Virus record (IMG/VR): IMGVR_UViG_3300042923_001145
Location: 1-20,700 of that record
Strand: one strand, 5' to 3'
Length of the DNA: 20,700 bases
From: a virus
Numbering within the stretch: position 1 is the stretch's first letter; every line of letters begins with the position of its first letter. The position numbers were made by a program, and so were the translations under genes. This document shows, piece after piece, positions 14,208-20,700 of this stretch. The notes beneath the pieces were generated by a model. That model was not told the DNA's origin. It made no database searches and was given only the letters and a program-made list of their open reading frames with translations.

Positions 14208-15770
14208 TTATTTATTAAACTTATCAAATAGCCCGCCATAAAGACTGTTGCCTTCATCGTGAGTTTCGATAGTAGTAGAAATCTTAACTACTGAATCTTT
14301 TTTACTATTAACTTTTGCAAACTTAGCTTTCTTTTTACCAACAAGCGCAAATAGATGAGATTCCAAATCTTCAATACTAAATTTTGATGCTTCAACTTTA
14401 ACTGCTTCAATTTCATCTTTTTCTAATTCGGACTCAAAACGAGAAAACAATGCTTCTTCAGCATTTCTTCTTTCTTCTTTTGTCTTATCAGCTTTAAACT
14501 TTTCAAGAGAGGAAACTTTTTCTTCCAAAGCAGAATATTTATCTTGTTCTGTTTGAATATCTTTGCTATATTTTTCTTCAGCTTGCTTTTCAGTTTTCTT
14601 AATAGCAAAATCTACATCTTCTGAAGGAACGACAATTTCATCAATTGCAGTACCATCTGCACCTTCAAAATCTACAAACTGCACTTTTTTACGTGCTTTT
14701 GTATCAAAATTGATAGTTACTGCATCACCATTTACACTGTAAGCAAAGCCATACAATTTATATTGATCTGCTCTATCAATGGCAAATACTTGAGTCATTG
14801 ATTCGTCATAATCAACATAACGATAACGAGAATATTCATAATCCCAATCATCTTTAATTTTTTCTTTACTAAGAACGTTTTGCATTTCTTCAACAAATTG
14901 TTCACCAGTTAAAGCAAATTGTGCATCATTTTTAGATTTAATTTCTTTCAATTTAGACTCTAAATCTTCTAATGAAAACTTTTCTAAATCAATATTTTTT
15001 GCTTTCAAATCTTCTTCAGAAATAGAATATTTCTTTAGAAGTTCAAGTTTATCATCCAACTTGTTTAAACCTCCTTCTTTGGTATTGTCTACTTGTTTAC
15101 TAGATTTTAATGAAAATTTAAGTTCAGATAGCATTTGTTTGAACTGCTTTTTAAAGTCATCTTTATTAAGTGAGTATCCAGCAATAGACGCTGATTCAAA
15201 GCATGGTTCAACTTCACCTTCACCATTTTTTTCAATACCTAGAATACATAGAGCAGAGAATACAAAACTTTTTACATTATAAGTTTGTTGTCCGTCAATT
15301 TCTTCAAACTCTCCATCCTCAACTTCAATTTCCATACTCTGCCCATATGGTTCATTGAGAAGATCATCGAGTTCTTCGTATCTACCTGTCCATAAATAAG
15401 CATCATCAATAACTAGATAATCATGGACATCTCCCTTTTCTTCTGTGATAGATTCCCAATGAATATTGGCACTTTCAGGAACGAAACCATAAGGTTGTGT
15501 CGTCTGAATGTATTCAATTCCTTGATCAGACAAAACAATTTTTCCACCATGACTTCCAAAATTATCTTTTTCCTTTAAATATTCACCAATAATGGGAATA
15601 CCAAAAATAGAAGGTAGAGCATTTTCAACAGACTCTTTAGAAAAATATGTATTGTTTCGATTATTTCCTGTGTATAATACTTTGACTGTTGCCTTACTAA
15701 ATAGAGGATTGAGTTTCTCTATATTAGATAAGTCAATATCAAATTTTAGGGTTTTCTTCTCACCCAACAA
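14208..15770 (-). CDS. Capsid maturation protease fused to a scaffold-like region
   Basis: The 520-aa protein starts with TTG TTG after AAAGGTGGTGAGAT; either TTG may be used. Residues about 25-200 resemble phage prohead proteases: a GNNRN..YFSKESVENALP segment, then FGSHGG with H74, and GQSMEIE with S145, which could form the His-Ser part of the active site. Residues about 200-300 and 395-475 are Lys/Glu-rich helices typical of scaffolds. A globular Tyr/Asp-rich segment at about 287-375 (DWDYEYSRYRYVDYDE) interrupts the helical part. It sits between portal and capsid genes, where a protease/scaffold is expected. The catalytic assignment is by motif position only; it could also be a pure scaffold. 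Confidence 0.7.
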   Translation of the reverse strand: MLGEKKTLKFDIDLSNIEKLNPLFSKATVKVLYTGNNRNNTYFSKESVENALPSIFGIPIIGEYLKEKDNFGSHGGKIVLSDQGIEYIQTTQPYGFVPESANIHWESITEEKGDVHDYLVIDDAYLWTGRYEELDDLLNEPYGQSMEIEVEDGEFEEIDGQQTYNVKSFVFSALCILGIEKNGEGEVEPCFESASIAGYSLNKDDFKKQFKQMLSELKFSLKSSKQVDNTKEGGLNKLDDKLELLKKYSISEEDLKAKNIDLEKFSLEDLESKLKEIKSKNDAQFALTGEQFVEEMQNVLSKEKIKDDWDYEYSRYRYVDYDESMTQVFAIDRADQYKLYGFAYSVNGDAVTINFDTKARKKVQFVDFEGADGTAIDEIVVPSEDVDFAIKKTEKQAEEKYSKDIQTEQDKYSALEEKVSSLEKFKADKTKEERRNAEEALFSRFESELEKDEIEAVKVEASKFSIEDLESHLFALVGKKKAKFAKVNSKKDSVVKISTTIETHDEGNSLYGGLFDKFNK

Positions 15771-15802
15771 ATCTCACCACCTTTAATGGAATAAGCCAAA
15801 TA

Positions 15803-17326
15803 CTAACGTTCAGCATTAGCATCTGTTTCTTTTGTTTTAGCACCAGAATCAGATAAATCTTCTGCATTTGAAGATGGTCTACCTTGTGAATCTGAAGATT
15901 GAGTAAAACTGGTAGCAAGAGGGAGAAATTTTTCTGTAAGATTTAGCACATCATTTTCAAGGAAGACCATATTTTGAACCGAAGATGGGGAAATACCATA
16001 TGAGGCACATAATTGCATTTTTACAGGTAATCCACTTTGAGCAGCACTAAGTAAATTATCTTGAATATCTTTATAATTTTGATTAGTAATGTCCAAGAAT
16101 TTAGCTCTAAATTTATATTTTCCATTCAATCGTTTTAATTTTCGATTGACCCAACGCTCAATTTGACGCAGGAAAGAAAACATATTTTGTTCATCAACTT
16201 TCAAAGAAGCGGCAAGACCACTAGCGGATACTGCACTTGTACTAAATAAAAATTGACTAATACCTGCGTCACTATAAAAAGACTGTTCAGCTTGTTGTGG
16301 ATTGTCTGGATCTGTTCCTGACCTATTTAATTTAATCGCATCAATATCCATAGGTGAAGTTATCATGCCAACTTCATCAGGAAGTGATTCTGATGCCCGA
16401 TTGTGAAACAATGTTGCTGTGTCCATATCAACAAGCAAACCATTCACTTCATCCTGTTTCATCGGAATCTTTTGAACAAGAACCATATAATTATCCATTT
16501 TATGCTTTAGTTTTTCCCGTTCTCGATTCTCATTCAAATCAAAAATACTTTCAATGATAGCAGCGAAGGGGGGAATCACATAATCAATATCTTCATTAAA
16601 TTTTAAGCATATTGTTTTATTGGAATCCAATTCTTGCCAACGTTTACCTGTTTTGTCTTTTTGATAAAGTTTATATTTTTGTTGAAATTCGTCTGGATAA
16701 CGAGATAAATATTTAGTATGTCCATCAAAGAAGGAGAAATCGAAAGAATAGTTTCTGACTCCATCTTCAAAAGAACTAACCGCACAAAGATTAGGATCAA
16801 AAGTCATAATATAATATGAGTCCGATGTTGATAATTCATAGCCATAAACAATATCTTCACGCATTACAAGACGCATAACTTTTACTAATTCATGTTGCAA
16901 ATTCATATTATCCATATAGTTTAAAACTTCTTGATATTGTGCTTGGAAAGTGGAAATTTTAACTTGTGTAGGATCAATACCATATGGTTCAATAATGTAA
17001 TTAAAGCGAAGTAAATTAGCAAAATACAAAATTAATTGTCTGAAATGAGGAGAATTGCCATATAGAAAACGAACAAGATTACGAATCTGTTTTTCATATT
17101 TAATTGGTTGCTCAAGGAAAGAAATAACTTGTTCTTTAGGATATTTATGAAAAAGAAGATTAGTTTCTCCCCAATTATCAGACATCGTATTTAGATCATT
17201 AACAATTAATTTTCTCATCTGAGCAAAAGTTATAGGGGTAAATTTTTGTTCTTTTGTATTTGACGAATCTTTGGTAGTGGATAGGGGAGAGGGGGATTCC
17301 GAATTAGTATTAGGTGTATCTGCCAA
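15803..17326 (-). CDS. Portal protein
   Basis: The protein forms the ring at the unique capsid vertex through which DNA is packaged. I place the start at the TTG at 17326 (507 aa, MADTPNTNSE...). A longer reading begins at TTG 17341, but that codon is part of the ribosome-binding site TTGGAGGTG, so it is unlikely to be the start. The N-terminus (about 30 residues) is rich in Ser/Thr/Pro and disordered. The core has a helical stretch LEQPIKYEKQIRNLVRFLYG and a long central helix region. The C-terminus ends with a low-complexity 'GRPSSNAEDLSDSGAKT' tail, a pattern often seen in portals. The length and the position directly after the terminase fit the family, and the size matches SPbeta YonE as I recall it. 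Confidence 0.88.
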   Translation of the reverse strand: MADTPNTNSESPSPLSTTKDSSNTKEQKFTPITFAQMRKLIVNDLNTMSDNWGETNLLFHKYPKEQVISFLEQPIKYEKQIRNLVRFLYGNSPHFRQLILYFANLLRFNYIIEPYGIDPTQVKISTFQAQYQEVLNYMDNMNLQHELVKVMRLVMREDIVYGYELSTSDSYYIMTFDPNLCAVSSFEDGVRNYSFDFSFFDGHTKYLSRYPDEFQQKYKLYQKDKTGKRWQELDSNKTICLKFNEDIDYVIPPFAAIIESIFDLNENREREKLKHKMDNYMVLVQKIPMKQDEVNGLLVDMDTATLFHNRASESLPDEVGMITSPMDIDAIKLNRSGTDPDNPQQAEQSFYSDAGISQFLFSTSAVSASGLAASLKVDEQNMFSFLRQIERWVNRKLKRLNGKYKFRAKFLDITNQNYKDIQDNLLSAAQSGLPVKMQLCASYGISPSSVQNMVFLENDVLNLTEKFLPLATSFTQSSDSQGRPSSNAEDLSDSGAKTKETDANAER

Positions 17327-17346
17327 ATTATACACCTCCAATCTAT

Positions 17347-17356
17347 TATTTAATAT
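17347..17356 (-). promoter_or_regulatory. ATATTAAATA intergenic motif before the portal gene
   Basis: A copy of the repeated minus-strand motif, in the context ATAATATTAAATAATAG. It lies between the terminase stop (17368) and the portal ribosome-binding site TTGGAGGTG, 21 nt before the portal start. Confidence 0.5.
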
Positions 17357-17367
17357 TATTGATTAAA

Positions 17368-19236
17368 TTATATAATCTTAGGCTTTTTTACCATAAAGAA
17401 TTTGTTTACGTCAATGCTAATCTTAGGCTTATCTGTAATATTTTTACGTCTTAACTGTTTTAAATACCACGCAAGCATTGCAAATGTATATGCTCTATCA
17501 TCATGCATTTTATTTTTCTTTTCTGGTGCTAAGTCGTAACTAATAGAACCATTACCATTTTTTGTACCATACATATTTACTAATTCTTCTTTAGCAAGAT
17601 CAATTTGTATCAATGACATAATTTCATCTTGTGTTAAAGAATATTCTTCTACTTCAGCTAACTTTTCAACTTTTCCAGTTTGTTCATTTTTTTTGCTTTT
17701 TTCTTTCATAATGGAAAGTTTTCCCTTTGAATCATATTCCGATGGAAAAGTAATAAGATTTAATTTTGTCATCTCAATTAGTGAATCAAATAACTCGACC
17801 TTAAATTTACCAGGAGCAATAAGTTTTATAGTGTCTCTATCTGCGTTAGGATATTTACTTGCATAAGGTTCGTATGTCTTATTCCCAATAGAACCATATT
17901 CTAAATCAATGAAACCTCTATGTTTATGTCCCGTTTCATCAGTCCAATCTTCGAGCAAATTGTCTGCCCATGAAGATACACCACCACCACCAGCTCCACT
18001 ATCAATCAATACCTGCATGACATTCTCGTATTCAGCACTTCTATTACCGTTATAGGCAAGCAGCATTCGTTTAAAATCTTTTTGTTGATCAGGAGAACTA
18101 ATTGGTCTTTTAAATTTATTCTTAGAATCAGACCAACAAACACAATTAACTATTCTCATTTTATATCCAACATCAGGATCTTCATATATTTCGCCAATTG
18201 AGCAAATAGCATTATCATTAGTACGAGCAGGGTCAATAGCAAAAACAAACTTTTGTCCACCTTGATTTGCTAAGATCGGAGGATAAACTTCGGAGTTATG
18301 TATAATCGTTGCACGTTTAACAATCTGTTTATCAGATCCCTCAGATGTAAAGATATTCTTATATTCACGCATACCTTTTTCGGGATTTTCACGCATTTTA
18401 GCATCAATAGTATCTTGAGATAGAAGGGGGACAGGATATAATTTCCCATTATATGTAGCATTAACTACAATATCAGAACTAATATCTGCTACAAAATAGT
18501 CTTTATCACCCATAATCATTCTCTTAGAATACTCTGAGTATTTTTTAAAGAAATAAGAATCGGTTGTTGAAGCAGATGACGCAAAAATTCGTTGATTGGG
18601 AAAGCTTTTCGGCTCAAGACTAACATCAACTTTACCACCCAATTTAAAGCTACTATTCTGAGTTAGAAAAGGCTCTGTCGCAGTGAATAATTCCTCACTT
18701 ATGAAACCGGCTTCATCATACAGATTCAAATTACTTCTTTTACCACGAATATTATCAAATGCCCCATTTAGCGAATGAACAGCGCTACCATTATAGAGAT
18801 AAGTTTTAAAAGATGCTGGACTATGAGTGAATCCATCTGTATTTGCTGCACTTTTAACGGTTTCGTTAAAGAATATATCAGTAAGTCCAGTAAAAGATTG
18901 TATCTCTTTTTTCGCTATTTTTTCTATTTTTAAAAAAGTATCTTGTGCCTGACTGCCGGTTCCTGACATGATGTATACTTGAAAATTTGGTATAAGGATA
19001 GTTTTTGCCATAATAAATGGTGCTGCTAAAGTTGATTTACCAGAGTTACGCCCCATACACCATACGACATAAGGTCGTGTCCATGACTGTTCAAATGCCC
19101 ATTTTTGGAAATCAAGCAGTTCTATTCCTAAAAACCTACTAACAAAATCAACAGGATTTTTTCTTCCAAATTGGATAATTTCTGCTAACTTTAAATAACC
19201 ATCAATTTTGCGTTGAGACATGTTTGATTTATTCAT
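17368..19236 (-). CDS. terL: Terminase large subunit
   Basis: This is the ATP-driven DNA-packaging motor and headful/site nuclease. With the ATG at 19236 (overlapping the upstream stop as ATGAATAA) the protein has 622 aa; an upstream TTG at 19251 would add five residues. The ATPase half has a Walker A motif GRNSGKST at residues 62-69 and a Walker B-like LNLYDEAG with D174/E175. The nuclease half shows the acidic residues expected of an RNase H fold: FAIDPA (D335), VLIDSG (D412) and MHDDRAY (D579/D580). All key motifs are present, so it should be active. The portal gene follows after a gap of about 40 bp that contains one ATATTAAATA motif. Start choice is the only real uncertainty. Confidence 0.96.
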   Translation of the reverse strand: MNKSNMSQRKIDGYLKLAEIIQFGRKNPVDFVSRFLGIELLDFQKWAFEQSWTRPYVVWCMGRNSGKSTLAAPFIMAKTILIPNFQVYIMSGTGSQAQDTFLKIEKIAKKEIQSFTGLTDIFFNETVKSAANTDGFTHSPASFKTYLYNGSAVHSLNGAFDNIRGKRSNLNLYDEAGFISEELFTATEPFLTQNSSFKLGGKVDVSLEPKSFPNQRIFASSASTTDSYFFKKYSEYSKRMIMGDKDYFVADISSDIVVNATYNGKLYPVPLLSQDTIDAKMRENPEKGMREYKNIFTSEGSDKQIVKRATIIHNSEVYPPILANQGGQKFVFAIDPARTNDNAICSIGEIYEDPDVGYKMRIVNCVCWSDSKNKFKRPISSPDQQKDFKRMLLAYNGNRSAEYENVMQVLIDSGAGGGGVSSWADNLLEDWTDETGHKHRGFIDLEYGSIGNKTYEPYASKYPNADRDTIKLIAPGKFKVELFDSLIEMTKLNLITFPSEYDSKGKLSIMKEKSKKNEQTGKVEKLAEVEEYSLTQDEIMSLIQIDLAKEELVNMYGTKNGNGSISYDLAPEKKNKMHDDRAYTFAMLAWYLKQLRRKNITDKPKISIDVNKFFMVKKPKII

Positions 19237-20380
19237 TTGTCTCAACACCAATCTCGAAATTACTTATTTTTTCTCGTAATACACGATTTTCTTCAATTAG
19301 CTTTTCGTTTTCTTTTTGTATCTTAATGTAGGCTTGGTTTTGTAAAGAAAGCATCTCATTATAATCATTTTCATCAAGTTTTAGTTGAGATAAAATAGCT
19401 TTATTACTCAATTCGGCAACTTGCTCTATTCCTTTTGCGGTTTCAATATCAAATAAATTAACTTTTGCTTCGTTGAATTTTTTATTTTGAAGTTCTTTCA
19501 AAATTCCAGATAATGTTCCAGCACCCTTACTCTTATTTTTATTATAATTTTCAGAGATGCAATTATCCTGAGCAAGTTTCATCATTGACATCAATAATGT
19601 TTTCTTTGCATCAACTAAAGATTTAACTCCTCCACCTTTAGTTGCAATATCTGCAATATTAGACATCGTTTCAGCTAAAGCTCTGTTTATTTTATCAACT
19701 TGATTAAATCCCTTTGCTAATTCAATATATGATTGGAGCTTAAAGCCATCTGAGAGAGTGTCATCATTCAAAGAATCAACAAGTCTATTATATAAATAAC
19801 GTTTATCATCTTCTTGTTCACCTTCAAATGGATCATATCCCAAAATACGTAAAACGTCTTTTCTATTTCTTTCATCTAATTGATATGATTCATCATCTTT
19901 TTTGTCTATAATTTCAACTTTATGTATTGAATATTCTTTTTTAATATTATTATGTATATCATTATTTTTATTTTCTGAATCAGATGGAGCTTCAAATTCA
20001 CTATCATTCCATGTGGCACCATTTCCACGGTTCATAGAAAATGCGTTTTTGTAATAAATGCCAAATAGATTCTTCATTGAAACGTTATTTTTGCTATTTT
20101 GAATTTGGCGGACAGAACTAACAAAATAATTATATATGAAAGGCTTATCCATTTTTCTTAATACGTTCTGAAATCTTGTTAGAAACTCTTGCGAGAATAG
20201 GTCTATATTTTCAGATATATTTAGTTCAGTTTTAATACAGTCTTTACATACTGGATACCGTCCTGTTGCTGCAAAAATAGAAGAATCAGTTGTGAAAAAG
20301 CTACGTTTTAAATCTTTTTCTTTTCCACATTGAGTGCACATTAATTTTGGTTTATCTAGTTGTTTTCTCCTTGTTACCAC
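19229..20380 (-). CDS. Zinc-finger phage protein in the small-terminase position
   Basis: The 383-aa protein starts with GTG, preceded by AAAGGAAGTGAT at good spacing. Residues 15-48 hold four cysteines in two CxxC pairs (C15/C18 and C45/C48), a treble-clef or zinc-ribbon-like arrangement. The middle (about 170-330) is mainly helical and charged. Residues about 345-376 look like a coiled coil (QKENEKLIEENRVLREKI). It overlaps the terminase gene by a few bases, so the two are translationally coupled. Position and coupling suggest the DNA-recognition (small) terminase subunit or a packaging regulator, but the usual small-terminase HTH is not obvious and the protein is longer than typical small terminases (about 150-200 aa). 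The function is inferred from context only; the zinc site is seen directly. Confidence 0.75.
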   Translation of the reverse strand: MVTRRKQLDKPKLMCTQCGKEKDLKRSFFTTDSSIFAATGRYPVCKDCIKTELNISENIDLFSQEFLTRFQNVLRKMDKPFIYNYFVSSVRQIQNSKNNVSMKNLFGIYYKNAFSMNRGNGATWNDSEFEAPSDSENKNNDIHNNIKKEYSIHKVEIIDKKDDESYQLDERNRKDVLRILGYDPFEGEQEDDKRYLYNRLVDSLNDDTLSDGFKLQSYIELAKGFNQVDKINRALAETMSNIADIATKGGGVKSLVDAKKTLLMSMMKLAQDNCISENYNKNKSKGAGTLSGILKELQNKKFNEAKVNLFDIETAKGIEQVAELSNKAILSQLKLDENDYNEMLSLQNQAYIKIQKENEKLIEENRVLREKISNFEIGVETNE

Positions 20381-20406
20381 AATATAATCACTTCCTTTTA
20401 TTCCGC

Positions 20407-20416
20407 TATTTAATAT
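20407..20416 (-). promoter_or_regulatory. ATATTAAATA intergenic motif before the zinc-finger gene
   Basis: This is the first of eight copies of minus-strand ATATTAAATA between genes, here preceded by ATT. It lies 27 nt before the GTG start at 20380 and before the ribosome-binding site AAAGGAAGTGAT. There is no sigma-A -35 partner that I can see. It is a candidate late-promoter element (inference). Confidence 0.5.
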
Positions 20417-20431
20417 AATGTAAATAACTAA

Positions 20432-20505
20432 TCAGAAAGGCGAGACTTGAACTCGCATCCTCAAGTTCCCAAAACTTGCGCTCCACCAAATTGAGCTACT
20501 TTCTG
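20432..20505 (-). tRNA. tRNA-Pro (anticodon UGG)
   Basis: On the minus strand the sequence folds into a complete 74-nt cloverleaf. The acceptor stem is CAGAAAG/CTTTCTG. T8 and A9 are present, with D-stem GCTC/GAGC and GG in the D-loop. The anticodon stem is CAAGT/ACTTG with loop TTTGGGA, so the anticodon is TGG with G37, which is usual for proline tRNAs. The variable loop has 5 nt, the T-stem is GCGAG/CTCGC with loop TTCAAGT, and the discriminator base is A. No CCA end is encoded. The tRNA sits between phage genes on the same strand, so it is probably phage-borne and co-transcribed. Confidence 0.95.
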
Positions 20506-20513
20506 AAAATTCA

Positions 20514-20535
20514 AGTCAATGAATAATCATTGACT
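20514..20535 (-). other. Perfect 9-bp hairpin between the upstream gene and the tRNA
   Basis: The arms AGTCAATGA (20514-20522) and TCATTGACT (20527-20535) pair perfectly around a 4-nt loop. On the minus strand it lies 8 nt before the 5' end of the tRNA. Neither side has a strong T-run, so it is a poor intrinsic terminator. It could be a pre-tRNA processing or stabilising stem, or a weak terminator for the upstream gene. Confidence 0.5.
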
Positions 20536-20590
20536 ATTACACACCAAAAAGGTTTTTTCATTAATTTATTAAGATAAAAGGATTATTTCA

Positions 20591-20700
20591 TTAAGCTCCT
20601 GCCATAATTCCAGCATCAATGAGTGCTTGAGCTATTTGTTGAGGTGTTGCTGTAGCAGGATCAATATAGGGAATTTGTGTAGCTGTTAGTTTTCCTGTAA
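20591..20700 (-). CDS. C-terminal end of an upstream phage gene, cut by the window edge
   Basis: Only the last 36 codons are inside the window; the stop is TAA at 20591-20593. The readable residues end ...IDPATATPQQIAQALI DAGIMAGA. A short helical C-terminus of the type 'Q-I-A-Q-A-L-I-D-A-G-I-M' is, from memory, common at the ends of phage head-fibre or decoration proteins, but this fragment is too short to assign a function. It is on the same strand as, and upstream of, the tRNA and packaging genes, so it probably belongs to the same late region. The frame is open to the window edge and ends cleanly before an 85-bp gap, which supports it being real. Confidence 0.6.
   Translation of the reverse strand, partial: TGKLTATQIPYIDPATATPQQIAQALIDAGIMAGA

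Noticed and set aside
20432-20505. The tRNA as the host attachment site of the prophage
   Set aside because: Phage structural genes lie on both sides of it in the same orientation, and no integrase or repeat of the tRNA end is seen nearby.
1-20700. CRISPR arrays, insertion sequences, rRNA genes
   Set aside because: No regularly spaced repeats, transposase frames or rRNA-like sequence were seen on either strand.

Overview
The window looks like the late structural region of a large temperate siphovirus (free phage or prophage) of a low-GC Gram-positive host (Bacillota). The DNA is strongly AT-rich. Ribosome-binding sites are close matches to AAAGGAGGTGAT. TTG and GTG starts are used several times. 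Every gene I can support, and the single tRNA, lies on the minus strand, so transcription runs from high to low coordinates. The gene order (zinc-finger protein, large terminase, portal, protease/scaffold, decoration protein, major capsid, connectors, tail tube, tail proteins, then a tyrosine recombinase inside the structural block) recalls the yon/yom region of Bacillus phage SPbeta, where YomM is the internal recombinase-like protein. That comparison is from memory of gene order and sizes, not from an alignment.

In transcription order: (1) 20700-20432 holds the last codons of an upstream gene, a 9-bp hairpin and a tRNA-Pro(UGG). (2) 20380-12006 is the packaging and head module: zinc-finger protein in the small-terminase position, TerL, portal, protease/scaffold, putative decoration protein, major capsid protein and a small basic-tailed protein. 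(3) 11987-9238 is a block of five translationally coupled genes for the head-tail connector and tail terminator, followed by the probable tail tube gene (9217-8411). (4) 8410-8147 is a 264-bp gap with a stack of intrinsic terminators and a large imperfect inverted repeat, after which transcription appears to restart. (5) 8146-6066 holds two tail or neck proteins and the tyrosine recombinase. (6) 6051-337 is an adsorption cassette: a 43-aa protein, a BppU-like fibre, a 1000-aa fibre with a C-terminal SGNH esterase, and a signal-anchored SGNH hydrolase. (7) 336-1 is non-coding, with a direct repeat and two terminator-like hairpins. No tape-measure gene is present.

The most unusual regulatory signal is an invariant minus-strand 10-mer, ATATTAAATA, found eight times in the very short intergenic spaces and mostly 20-35 nt before a start codon. 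It lacks sigma-A -35 partners and is a candidate late-promoter element. By contrast, the last gene (membrane-anchored SGNH hydrolase) has a good sigma-A promoter overlapping the preceding stop codon, which suggests expression from the prophage and a role at the cell surface.
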